A DNA stretch of 64,000 bases, from the NCBI RefSeq assembly GCF_031877795.1, contig NC_133948.1:12446948-12510947 (forward strand), read 5' to 3'. The notes under the pieces were generated by a model. It had not been told where the DNA came from. It ran no database searches and saw only the letters and a program-made list of their open reading frames with translations. Numbering within the stretch: the first letter of the stretch is position 1; every line of letters starts with the position of its first letter. Positions 1 through 14,130 of this stretch are shown here, piece after piece. The stretch is from Strix aluco. Lineage: Eukaryota > Chordata > Aves > Strigiformes > Strigidae. The position numbers were made by a program, and so were the translations under genes.

Positions 1-617
1 AAACATAGTTGTAAGCAGAATTTTTTCTTGGTGGTGCTTAGGTGTTTTATTTTGGATATAGGATGGAATTTTCGAAGTAGCCAAAGATTTTATTCTTCCC
101 TGTCCTTCCTCCCTGTTCTCACACGTTGCTCATCCAAAACCCAGTATCATTTCTTCTTTCATCCTTTGGGTGTGCCTCACAGTTGAGTAAAAGCTTTTCT
201 TTTGACTAAAAAAAAAAATCTATTGTGCCCTCTTTTCATTTTCAGCTTCTTGTAGCTGAGTCATCTTCTCCCCTTTGGGTTTGGTCTATAATTACAAGAG
301 CTCTGCTGGCAAACATTCATCAGCTAAGAGTAGGGAAGAAAAATAAAAACTGCAAACCTGACATCATAGTTTCAATACAAAGCCTGGAATAAATCTATTT
401 ATATAACAGCAAGCATGTTTGTGGTTTGATTTTGTTGTTCATTTGAGGTTTTTTTTTGTACTTGTCGTGGGATGCTTCTCCACAAGTAAATATTGGAGAT
501 TGCCAATCAGGATTCTCTTTACTCCCCTCACTTCATCACTGAGTTGCCATCACATGGCATGGTAATAGGCAGGTGCTGTTCTACAGAAACAAATTTATCA
601 CATCTGCTTCATCTCAG
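1..617 (+). other. COQ5: COQ5 intron (partial)
   Basis: This is intronic DNA upstream of the first visible COQ5 exon. It ends in an AG acceptor at 616-617. It is AT-rich with short T and A runs, and I see no exon or repeat in it. The earlier COQ5 exons, which carry the mitochondrial targeting sequence and the S-adenosylmethionine-binding core, lie outside the window. Confidence 0.7.
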
Positions 618-1245
<628 letters not shown>

Positions 1246-1725
1246 GTCTACTATGTAGCAAACACAGGAAGTGTAATTTTACTGAGGAATATGAAAGCTG
1301 TGGAACTTTAAGAACTTGTGCAACATACACTTGCTCAGCAATCAGACCCAGAAGAGCATCAGCTACCTTTTTTCCACTGAGAAACCTGCGGAGGGAGGGC
1401 TCTTGCAGCGTTTCTTACACTTGCATTTCCCTTCAAGTGCAACATAAAGGACATGGCCAAAACTGAGCAGTGCTAACAGATGAAGCAACTGCAGTTACCA
1501 GTGCTGGATACAGAAACAGACTGACTAGTCTTCAAAGAAGATGCCTCCTTTTTTCACTAAGCTTCAAGGAGGATATCATACCAGTGCAAAGTAACTTGGA
1601 TTTATTAATTTTTATTAAGCTGTCATTATCTTTGTTGTGGACTTTAAGAGATTTTTCCCATGATTCCTTTACTGCTTTCAGGAGCAAATGGAAGGCTTGT
1701 GAAATAAAACAGCTCTGCATCAACT
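1246..1725 (+). other. COQ5: COQ5 3' UTR
   Basis: This is the sequence between the COQ5 stop and the first canonical polyadenylation signal. It has no recognisable coding potential. The 3' end is inferred from the signal at 1703-1708 and not observed. Confidence 0.5.
1703..1708 (+). terminator. COQ5: COQ5 poly(A) signal
   Basis: A canonical AATAAA lies about 460 bp after the COQ5 stop codon. Cleavage is expected some 10-30 bp further on. The facing DYNLL1 signal is at 2398-2403, so the two genes appear to end tail to tail without overlap. Confidence 0.55.
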
Positions 1726-2397
1726 TTTTTCACTTACATAAATATTTTAACATTTTTAAGGTTTCCTTTCTAAGAAAGGAATTTTTTCCTGAAGGAGAAT
1801 GACCACATAACTATATTGTGAGATGAGATGACATGTTTTCACCTCCATATGAAATCTTTTTGTTAGTGCCAAATGCATGATCCACATAAAAATACTGTGC
1901 ATTTCCTTCTGTTCTTTGAACTGAACTGTTGAGGAGCAGATGCTTCTGTAGCAGGATACAGGGATAGAGTACAAAAAAAACCTAGAGAAGGTGAATTTAT
2001 ATTCTAAAGTGACAGCTGTGTAAGGAACTAGTATGAAAATATCTCTCTTCTAGAAACTGAGAGATGAAGACTCTTGCTTTTAACTCACCCCTTCGCTTGA
2101 AATCAGAAAAGCAATACCATGTAGCCAAACTCCAGAACTTGCACTGGAGGTTACTAAAAATATGCTTATCAAGAATTGAATAGCTGTCTCTCTTCTCTCA
2201 GAGAAACTCTCCTGTTGTTCTCCTTACTGACTGATGACATATTTAGATTAGCTCAGGCTTTGGATGCTGTGGATCTAGGGGGAGATATGGAGGTAGGATG
2301 TTCCTCCTTCATTCACAATGGAATAAAGACAATAATACAAGCAATAGAGGGCAGAAGGGTAGAGAAAACTCTTAAACGATAAACTTGTTCCAACAGT

Positions 2398-2403
2398 TTT
2401 ATT
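2398..2403 (-). terminator. DYNLL1: DYNLL1 poly(A) signal
   Basis: TTTATT on the plus strand is AATAAA on the minus strand. It is placed about 230 bp after the DYNLL1 stop codon, which suits the short DYNLL1 3' UTR. Confidence 0.55.
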
Positions 2404-2634
2404 AGCAAAGAAGCCATCTTTTGAAAGAAAATAAATACAAGGAAGACATTTCTGCATTTTTTATAGCCACAATGAAAATACCAGCTGCTACAGCAAAATC
2501 CCTGACCATTAACAATACAACAAAAGACCTGAAGATCAAGGTCTGTTTCCTCAGGAAGGCTGAAGGTAGGAGGCTGTTTGGAGTTCGTGTGCAGTCCTGT
2601 AACCAGGTGCAAGTTTCAGTAACAGTCCATGGTT

Positions 2635-4059
<1,425 letters not shown>

Positions 4060-4622
4060 TCACAGCCCCTCTCCAGGGCCCGCGCTGTGCCCACACCCGC
4101 GGCTGGGCAGCCTCGGGGCCGGCGGGGCCGGAGGCGCAGGCACAGCCCGTGCTCAGAGCCACAGCAGCGGGGCCTTACAAGCCCGGCCCCGGCCCGCTCC
4201 CGCTCTCCAGCCCCTCCAGCCCGGAGCGACACAAGCACCGCCGCGGCGGAGCGCCTGCACACCCCGTCACCGCCCAGCCCCGCTCCGGCTCGGCAGCCGC
4301 CCGCCGCAGGCCGGCAGCCGCGGGAGAGGCGCGGCCGCTCCAGCGCCCGGCCCCGACGGCCTTTCCCTGCCGAGCGGAGGCGAACGAGACCCGGCGCCCC
4401 CCGCCAAGGGCCCGGAGCCCCGCGCGGCTGCGGGGAAGGCTCTGGCCTGCGGCTCCCGGGGGCGTGGGAAAGGCGGAGACGGCCGCCGCGGAAGGGCCCG
4501 GCACGGGGGAGCCGCCGGGACACGCACCGCACCGGGATGGCTGAGGCACGGCGGCCGGTGCCTGGGCTGGCCCCAGTCCCGCTCGCTCTCGGGAGTTGCC
4601 CGCACCCCGCCGCTCCCCTCAC

Positions 4623-4725
4623 CGTTCGGCGGGCGCTGCGGTACCAGCCCTGTGCGGAGCGGAGCGGAGCGGCGCTGCGTCTGGTCAGTGCGCGCCGCGA
4701 CCGCTTCCAAGCCCACCCCGCCCCC
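4623..4725 (-). other. DYNLL1: DYNLL1 noncoding exon 1 (approximate)
   Basis: On the minus strand a good donor (G followed by GTGAGG, plus-strand 4617-4623) lies about 650 bp upstream of the coding exon acceptor at 3970-3971. CCAAT and GC boxes lie 20-60 bp further upstream. The exon lower border is read from the donor; the upper border is an estimate of the transcription start. Confidence 0.45.
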
Positions 4726-4742
4726 TGCGCGTCGGCCGCCAG

Positions 4743-4781
4743 CCATTGGTCACTGGTCCCCGCCCCCCGAGCGTTCATTGG
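4743..4781 (-). promoter_or_regulatory. DYNLL1: DYNLL1 core promoter: two CCAAT boxes and a GC box
   Basis: Two inverted CCAAT boxes (plus-strand ATTGG at 4745-4749 and 4777-4781) flank a GC box (CCCGCCCCCC, 4758-4767). The spacing of about 32 bp is typical of NF-Y pairs at housekeeping CpG-island promoters. There is no clear TATA box. Confidence 0.6.
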
Positions 4782-5086
4782 CCACCGTCAGGCGCTCGCG
4801 TAGCGTTTTACTCTTGCGTTTTCTTTCAGACCGGCATGCCTTGCGCCCGCGTCCGTTCCCACAGCGACGGGCGGCCGCGTGGGCGCCGCCCCGGGCTCGG
4901 CGGAGCGAGGCCTCTGGGGCAGCGCCGCTTCCCCCCGCAGGCTGCGGGCGAGGTACCGGAGAGCACGGCCCGCACGTCCGACAGAGCGCATGCTGTTGGG
5001 GATGTCAGTGTAGATTTCAGCTGTGTATGGAAAGCCTGCACTCCTGGCTCCCGTGCTGCTTGTCTCTGGCATCGTCTAGTGACCCC

Positions 5087-5126
5087 GGGCAAAAAACCTG
5101 TTCCTTGGGCAAAAAACGGGTTCCTT
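5087..5126. repeat. 20-bp tandem duplication
   Basis: Two adjacent 20-bp copies of the pattern GGGC, A6, C, then TTCCTT, differing at two positions, sit at the outer edge of the DYNLL1 CpG island. It is a local slippage or duplication product with no evident function. Confidence 0.8.
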
Positions 5127-8100
5127 AAAGTACGCTCAGTCTCCAGTGCATTTGACTGTGTCCACCAGTTTCGGTAAAACACCTCTCCATAGTTAATATG
5201 TGGGCTTCAAAGGCCATTTTATTACCCCAACCCAGATCACAGAGACACCGAATTTAACCCAGTAATCTCTGCAACAGGCCCTTGTTTCTCTTTGAACTGG
5301 GACAGCTCTTTCAGTAAGATGGTCTTTACTGAGAGGAAAGCCCACCCGTGCTGCAGGAAGGAGTTCCATAGCTTATAAATGGCACTTGATCATCTTTCCT
5401 AGTCACGTGTCTGTTTTCAATTTATCTTTGTCTTTCAGTCTAAGTGACCTCTGATAGAAATCTTTTACCCATGTTTACTGAATGTGATCAAGTCAGCTCT
5501 ACACTTTATTCTTTTAGTGAACTGATTTCATCAGACTTCTTAAGTCTCATTTAAAGCATCTTTTGCAGACCTCAGTATTTCTGCAACTCATTACTTTTTG
5601 GGGGGAGGTGTCATTTTGGGGTTTTTTGTTTTAAAAGAAGCAAGATGTTTTGGGAGATGGCCATGCTCTGTTTTGTTAGTTTCACTCTCCTGGGACACTT
5701 CTGCTTATACTTCTGTCAGCAGCTAGAAAGTTGCTGTTGAGTCTTCCATAGCTGGTGAGCCGTTAATAACAGTAGTCTGAACCACTTCTACAGCTAACAG
5801 CACAGGATGACTTGAAAGAGATTTTCAAATAGTGGTAGGTGGGACTGCTATTTCCTTGTAGAAACAAAAAAACTCAAGAGCAGTCATCCGCCTCATTTGA
5901 AATGCATATATTTTTCATATTAGTACATTATAGTTACCTGCTCAGTGTCATTCATAGCAAAAGCAGCATAACTACAAGGAACCTTTTGCTTTTGCAAGCT
6001 CTGAGTCAAACTCGGAAGAATATACTGTCCCCAAAATATTAAAACTGGTTAATGTAGTACTTTTGTCACTCTAGAGTATCTAAGAAATAACTTCTGACTT
6101 TAGCTTCTAGGTTTTAGCATTCCAATTAGAAGAGATGCAATTCACAGCTTTGCTTTCTGTCTTGCCATCAGGAGCGTGTGTGAGGGACATCTCTGAAAGT
6201 TATGAAATGAAGGGAACTTACCTGGTTTAATGCAGCAGATTAAAGGGCATAAGAGACCTTGTGTGCTAGCAATTTGAAGAAGCTCTGAACAGTCTGGGGG
6301 CCACAGCAGTTAATTTACAGAACTGGGTTTAGTATCTGCAGCACTAGCAATGGTTCTTTGAGTACTACACAGTTTTGTGCTGACAGAACGGGAACATTTA
6401 ACAATCTTCCCAGTGCTTACAGTGGACTTCAGAAACACCCATGAATCTCTAAGGAGGTGGCTGCGTTTGGTAGCTGCAGGCAAATTTCTATGCATTTATT
6501 AAGTAATGGTTAGCTGAAGGAACAGATGTGATGACGACTGCAGGAAATGTCAGTGTGGGTGAGATACACATCGTTAACGAGAAACATTAAAGCCTGAGAT
6601 ATACAGCTTTAAAGAGAAACATTAGAGCCTTACTTGTTAATCAAGAATATAAAAGTATAGTTTCCCTCAGGACAGAGCTGCAGGGGAAGGCAGAACAAAT
6701 ACATGTAGGAGATGACAGCTGGAGTAGAGGAGGTGCTGAGGAAAATTGGGTAATGGATAAGGCATATCACGAGATTCCTCTTGCAGATGGAGGTTAGACT
6801 GTAAGCACTTTTCAGTTGAGGCCTTTTTTTGCTGCGTTGCATACTGTATCACTATATCAAATAGAGATTTTTCCGGAGCTCCTAGTTACTATCAAAACAT
6901 AAAATAATCATTATTAGCAATAAAACAACTTCCATTTTCTTTTGTCTGTAAAACTGAAGAAATCTCCACCTTGAAATTTTCTTTGTAAACCTGAATCTAT
7001 ATGCTAGGTCTTCTAATTCAGTTTTATATGTTACAGATCTACATAGTAGTGGAAAAACCTTAGCAGGTGTAAGTCAAATTACCTCCATGATCTCCAGGGA
7101 AACTAGATACATCTACATCATCTCGGAATCCGGCCTTCTTTTGTTGTTTTGTTTAACCAACTTTTTTTTCTCTTTTTGCCATATCTATTGACCACAGAGA
7201 AAAGATGAGTTATTTCACAAATATATATGTTTGTCTCACTGCAGTTAGAAGGATTTTACAGGTAGTGATTTTATTACATGAGTCCTTAGCTATATTTATT
7301 CACTTGCCAGTGTTTATAAACTGCATTGTGGCCAGAATGCCTTAAAGATCTGATCCAGATCCAGACCCACTTGCGCATCGAGGCCCTGTGGTGAAAGCAG
7401 GTGAACTGGCACCATGAAGGGCGTCTTGTCCCCACCTCAGGGTGCAGCCAGGGCCCAGTGGAGCTTTGTGCCATCCCATGGGGTGCAGCGCCCACCACAT
7501 CAGACACGCCGAGGGAGGCAGAGGCACTAATGTATTTTGCCCCATAGGCAGCTCATCTGGCCTTTGCCAGGATTTCTGTTTTGGTGGTTGCAGGTGTCTG
7601 AGTCAAGGCTGTGGTGAAATTGCAACAAACCCCTTCATTAAGGAAATGTGTGTTTTCCACTTTAAATGCAGTTTGGGCTGCATGGGACAAGCATCAGGCA
7701 GTCTGCTCTCCCACTGGACTGTGTGGGTAAGGGAGCAGCAGTGAACTGGCAGTTTTAAGCTTAGCCTGTGCTGCATTGGGAATGTGGGATCATCTTTGTC
7801 CAAATTGTTGGTTTGGTGGTTGCTTTTAAAGTGTTACTTGACGATATATTGGGTTGGAAGCTCCTACAGCCATGCAGTTCACTCTCAAATTCCTCTTCCT
7901 TTTTCTATGTAAATAACATTGTCCCTATTCTCTCTGATGGTCAAAGGAGGCCAAAATGGATAGAACAAGTGGGGATTTCACCAACTGGGAATCCTCTGCT
8001 AACATGCTTGTTGTATGGTGTGACTTGAGGTCTTTCCATGTCATGATTTATATATGCATCATAAATGACTTTTAGGCTGAGACTGTGTATTTGTAAAACT

Positions 8101-8772
8101 TCAGCATTTGCAGGGTCTGAATCTTGAAAAGCCTGAGACTAAAGCACTAATACATTGTTACAGCTTTGCAGAAAACTGGATTAGTGGGGTTAGAGGCTTT
8201 AATTCAACACCCTTGAAAGAATTCAAGTATCGTAATAATTACATGTTTTATGCATATACATATATATGTATACGTATGTGTGTATATTATGGAAGCTTAA
8301 ACAAATAATGAAGTAACTGCACAAGTAAGAGTGGAACAAGTGTTTGGTCTCACTTCCTGCCAGAGAAATATGAAAAAAAAATCAGTTCCAGAAAAAAAAC
8401 AGTTCAAAGCTTACCAAACATGCAACCTTTGAGGGTAGTGAGTGAAAGTGGGTCCTACCCAGTAGCTGTGATTTCCTATACCAGCAGAGACTGCTGTAAT
8501 CCTTTTCACTCAGCCTAGGTTTTCCATTAAATACATGGCACATAATGAATGAATGGCCCAAGAGGGAGCTTGTCAAAGCAGTTTGTACACAGCGGTATTA
8601 AGAGCAAACCACGAATAGCTGAACCTAGGACCAGTACTATTCAAACTCTTTAGTAATTTTTTCAGTGTTTTTCAAATTATGATACTTCTAATATGCTTGG
8701 TGGACTTTTGAGATGTTAAGAAACAACACATGTATCATTAATCTCTAATTTATATTACCTGTTGTTTGCAGG
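5127..8772. other. Intergenic, DYNLL1 to SRSF9 relic
   Basis: No exon is supported here. By synteny this interval would be the body of SRSF9 (exon 1, intron 1). I looked for the RRM1 start (RIYVGNLP-like) on the plus strand and did not find it. The only low-complexity element is an alternating purine-pyrimidine TATA/TG run at about 8250-8288. Two near-copies of GAGAAACATTARAGCCT lie at about 6578 and 6616. Confidence 0.6.
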
Positions 8773-8992
8773 GATGTGGAAGATGCAGTTCATAGGAGAA
8801 ATAGTTATTATGGCCATACTCAGGACTTCCTCTATCAGACAGCTGCCAGGACCTGAAGGGACATATGCACCAAGCTGGTGTTTATTATGCAGATGTACAG
8901 AAAGATGGAATGGGAGTAATAGCTTTTCTTGGCAAAAAGATACAGAACATGCACTGTGTAAGCTGGATGACATCAAGTTACCATCTGATGAG
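8773..8992 (+). pseudogene. SRSF9: SRSF9 relic (parts of exons 2 and 3)
   Basis: SRSF9 is an SR-family splicing factor with two RRM domains. At 8773-8814 the plus strand reads [14 protein letters not shown], matching the RRM1 end (family DAEDAIYGRNGYDYG). From 8826 it reads [18 protein letters not shown] and then [12 protein letters not shown], against family LPPSGSWQDLKDHMREAG and [12 protein letters not shown]. From 8939, one base out of frame, it reads [18 protein letters not shown] against [20 protein letters not shown]. The match ends at GAG followed by GTGAGT, exactly where SR-protein exon 3 ends. ADVQKDG and KLDD favour SRSF9 over SRSF1. It is broken: the exon 2 piece runs into exon 3 without the intervening intron or the glycine-rich linker, one codon is missing before YYAD, there is a one-base deletion at about 8938, and the key Trp of SGSWQDL is Cys. 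The first exon, RS-like tail and promoter were not found. Position and orientation match human SRSF9, so it is probably a decayed resident gene. Confidence 0.85.
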
Positions 8993-10280
8993 GTGAGTTT
9001 CTGTCCTCAAGGGAAGCATGTGCCTGCAGCCATGGAGGAACATACTTCCTTTCTCCTGTCAGGCTCTCAAGAGCCGTCAGATCTGACTCAGAACTGGTGA
9101 TTAGTATATCCTATTACAATAAAATCAGGGGTCTTTTCTAGCACTTCCGAAGAAAATTCCACTGTGGCTCAGCATGTCATGATCCCTTCTAGTGCATAGA
9201 GGTACAATTGGAATAAATAATGATGGATTCTTAAATCTGTATGTGGACAGGGCACCACGCAGGATGAAAAGTTTGTTTTTCAGCTTTTTCTGCATTCTTT
9301 ATGCCCTGAAAGTGAATGGTCTGGACTATTTTGTTCTAGTTTGCTGCAGTATTCTTCTTTGAGCAGGTCTCTAGTTTCTCCCAATGAGCCTTGGCTTATC
9401 TTGTCTCTGACTGTTGGCAGTTCTGTGAGGAAGCCTCAGCATTCTCTGCCAGGACAAGACAGGGACAATGAACATTGTTCTCTAGAGCAGTCTTCCCCAT
9501 TTGCCCAGCACAGCACCTCTTCCTCTGATGGTCTCCTGGCCTCTGAGCCAGTAGGGCAGAGTCCAGGGGGCTCCTGTTGTTCTTGGAGCTCTGCTACTTC
9601 TTTGCAACCACTCCTTTACTGTGGCTGAGCTTTCTATGACAAAACAGCCCATCTGGGAGCTGATGTCTGAGGTGCTTACCCCAGCCATTTCCTTGCGGAA
9701 TTTGAGGTACCGGTACATGACTGTTACTTGAGGGTAACAGGCTGAGCCCAACAGTTAACTCTAGTACTTTTCCGTACCATCTTGCAAAGAAACAGAAATA
9801 TCCCTGCACTAATTCTGTCTATTGTTTCCCTCAAGATGGAAACTTTCGAAGCCAAAACCACAACTGAGCAGCAAGAAAAGCGTCTAGAGCTGTGTGCTCA
9901 AAGATATTTTACTTCTAGGATATTATAACAGTCTGGGGAGTGGTTTCTACAACTCTGAGATCTAAAGTAAAGGCTCAGTATCCTTATAAACAAGTAACAG
10001 CTAGTAAAACGGTGATACTGAGGTGATACTTGCAGGAGTTTGTAGAGCCAGAAACAGCTTAAAGGTCAAGCTGTGTCCAGAGTGGTATCTGCTAATCACA
10101 CTGCTTCTTCTAGTAAAGCTGTTGCAAGCTTCCTGCTAGCAACGTCTGCCTGCGGCACTGAAAAGTACCAGGGTACTTGTATTTCTAAAGCCTGTTCCAA
10201 CAAAAAATAAAGGTGACAGCATACATTTAGTTCACTGGGCCAACAAAACAAGAATGCCAAGGTCACAAGTAATTACCTTC
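8993..10280. other. Intergenic, SRSF9 relic to GATC
   Basis: No gene is supported. I searched the plus strand for the last SRSF9 exon (GETSYIRVYPE then an Arg/Ser-rich tail) and did not see it. The sequence is unremarkable and of mixed composition. Confidence 0.5.
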
Positions 10281-11135
10281 TTTATTTACAACAAGCTTAG
10301 CCACACACGATGTTTTAAATAATGCAAACAACTGCAGTATTTCAAAGTGGAAAAACAATTTAATCCAGAAAATATTGCTGGTGCCACTATAGATACACAT
10401 CTGGTGGACAGAAATACTTATGGCAAATATTTTTTATTTTAGAGCAGCTATTTCTGTGCTTGAAAAGTACTTTCTCAAATTAGGTACAACTCCAGTAATT
10501 TGTGAGAATAAAAATACGAAGTGGGAAACAGAAGGTAACCTATACAGACATGGAGCACAGAGATCAAATGGAAATATTCAGTAGAATAAAAACATTTGAG
10601 TGAATCATCTTCTCAAAGTGCCTTTTCTTCCATAATGAAAATCTGAGTTCTGTTCATATGTCACAGAGATACTCAGCAATGTTACAGACTCCTCCTCCAT
10701 ATCAGACTTTGTTACTTCTGGCAGGTCAGAGCCAGAGTCGATCTGAAGATGAGAAATAGGCAAATATAGCCTTCCAACCCCTCTTGTTTTCCTGACAAAC
10801 TTGTTGAGGAAAAACACAGTGGTCTGGGGGTTTTAATCATTACCTTTTAATGGTGTCTTTAAAGCCTTTAAGCCATTCAGTATCTTAAAGAATAACATCA
10901 AATTCACTTTGCTAAATAAAAGCACTAAGGTCATCTGTCATGCTGCCTTCCAGCTTCATAAACACTGAATATTTCAGTAGTACTACTAAACTTTTTACAC
11001 TTTCCTTCCTCTGTAAATTATCTTGCAAGTGCTCTTCTGATCAAAATACATGCCAGGCTATTTCAGCTGTGACTCCACAAAACTAAGTTTTCCCCAAGTA
11101 AAATACTGAAATGGCATTTGGTTTCTGGACTTCTG
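10281..11135 (-). other. GATC: GATC 3' UTR (approximate)
   Basis: This is the noncoding sequence after the GATC stop on the minus strand. There are two AATAAA candidates, plus-strand TTTATT at 10433-10438 and 10281-10286. Which one is used cannot be told from sequence. Confidence 0.4.
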
Positions 11136-12399
11136 CTAAGAGCCCTTCAGAAAAGTCTCTCGTTCTTCTAGCTTTGGTAAAGGGATGTTACCTGATAGAA
11201 AACAAAAAGAAAGTTGTGTGAGACCAGCTGTAAGTTACCTTCTGGGTGCTTCTCCAGTTTATCCTATGTATGTTCAGGCAGCTTAAATTTCCTGAGCAAG
11301 TGAGGAAAGTAAGTCCTGTCTGACTTCCTGTAAATAATTGCTCAACATATGTAGTAACTTTGGAGTAAGATTAGCTTCTGTGCTGCTTTTGGACCAATAC
11401 AGTGCAGACTGTTTTATACAGATGGCTACAGTTATTTATTTCAGTACTTCCTTATTACTAGCTAGTATTTCCGAAAGTAAATGCAGCTATGGCAGGTTAT
11501 ATTCCTCAGGTTGATTCAAGCAAGATTAAGAGGTTTTTATAAGCAGGACAATACCTGGTGGGGCTACAAAGTATTCCTCTACTTTCTCTCTGGCATTTTT
11601 CAGCAGCTCTTCTGTGCAGTTGCCTTCTGTAACATCATCTTCTCTGAGATACAGACACCTGAAGCACAAAGATTACTAACCTGTCTTTAAGCTGTTCTAT
11701 GAATATGAAGTAGGAAGTGTGGCTTATCTCTAAACCCGGTTTTGGTCTTAAGTAAGCAGTAAGACAAGTATTGGAACATTTTGAAGCAACTAAGAATGCC
11801 ACTGTCAGGTATCTGGGGAGCAGCGTGTGCATGTCTTTCATGACAAGTAAGATACACAAGGAATTGGAGTTCATCTTTGCTGTGCTTATGCATAAAGATC
11901 ATGGGTGCTGGTGACATCTTCCTTCCACACAGAGCCACGGTAAGACTTTGCATAGCCAGGGTGATTCCCAGGGTTAAAAAAAAAAAAAAAAAACTTACAA
12001 AAGCAAATAGTTTGATACATTAACAGTTAAAAGGGAGCTGCAGTGATTTAATACCTGTCCTCCAGGACTGAATCCATCGGTTCTACCCCATCGGTGTTTA
12101 CTTCATGAAGCTGATCAGCGAACTGGATTGCTTTCTGCAGCCGCTCTACGCCCTCTGAATCACGGAAATCAACCAAAGCCAGGTGTTCCAAGTGATCCAG
12201 CACTTCCACTGTCACTTTTTGCTGTACAGAGACAAATATGGACAAAAAAGGCAAAGGTGAGCAAGTTTAATACAGTGCTACTTTTTTTTTTTTTTAACTA
12301 AAAACTTGCTACACGGCAAAACCCCGCATTTACATCTGCTGGGACACGCTGATTTCTTGCAGTTTCTCAGAAAATTAATCGAAATCATGTCTTTTCCTC

Positions 12400-13573
<1,174 letters not shown>

Positions 13574-14130
13574 CCTCAGCTGTTGGATGGAGTCACTAAT
13601 ATGAGCCTTTGGACTAAGCAGCATCACCAGGTGTACGACTAGATGCCACCTGGATAAGACCTTTGTTAAGCTGATTTCTAGGAAGCGAGGAATTTTCTCT
13701 GCTTGTAAAAACAGCCACAAAAAAAAAAAAAAAGACTTGATCATGGGGTAACTACTGCCTTCTTCTCAGTGAATTTTGGTGGTGGTTCAGCATCTAACAG
13801 CTTGAAAAGCCATTTGAACTAACTTGCTGTTGAATGTACTCTATAACAGGAGAATGCTTATTAGGGTGGGCTGAGATAGGAGTTGCTTTGTGACAGATTT
13901 CTCTTGCTTATTTATATAACACTTGAAAGTGTTTAAAAAGAATATGAAGGAGGTTGATTTACTTTGTTTCATTTCTATGCTGCTGAACTTTGGTGGAAGA
14001 AGTTTGTTTTATATGATCCTGAATGCTGAGGGGCTAAAGCTTTGTTTTGTATCAGCAACAGAGATGGTATAAAAGCACTCTATTGGACTTGCAATAACTT
14101 AGCTAAAATAAATACAACCAAGTTATATTT
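13574..14130 (+). other. TRIAP1: TRIAP1 3' UTR
   Basis: This noncoding tail runs from the stop to just past the AATAAA at 14107-14112. It includes an A-run at about 13719-13733. The end point is inferred from the signal. Confidence 0.5.
14107..14112 (+). terminator. TRIAP1: TRIAP1 poly(A) signal
   Basis: A canonical AATAAA lies about 535 bp after the TRIAP1 stop, the first one met downstream. COX6A1 is convergent; its own signal is at 16354-16359. Confidence 0.5.
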
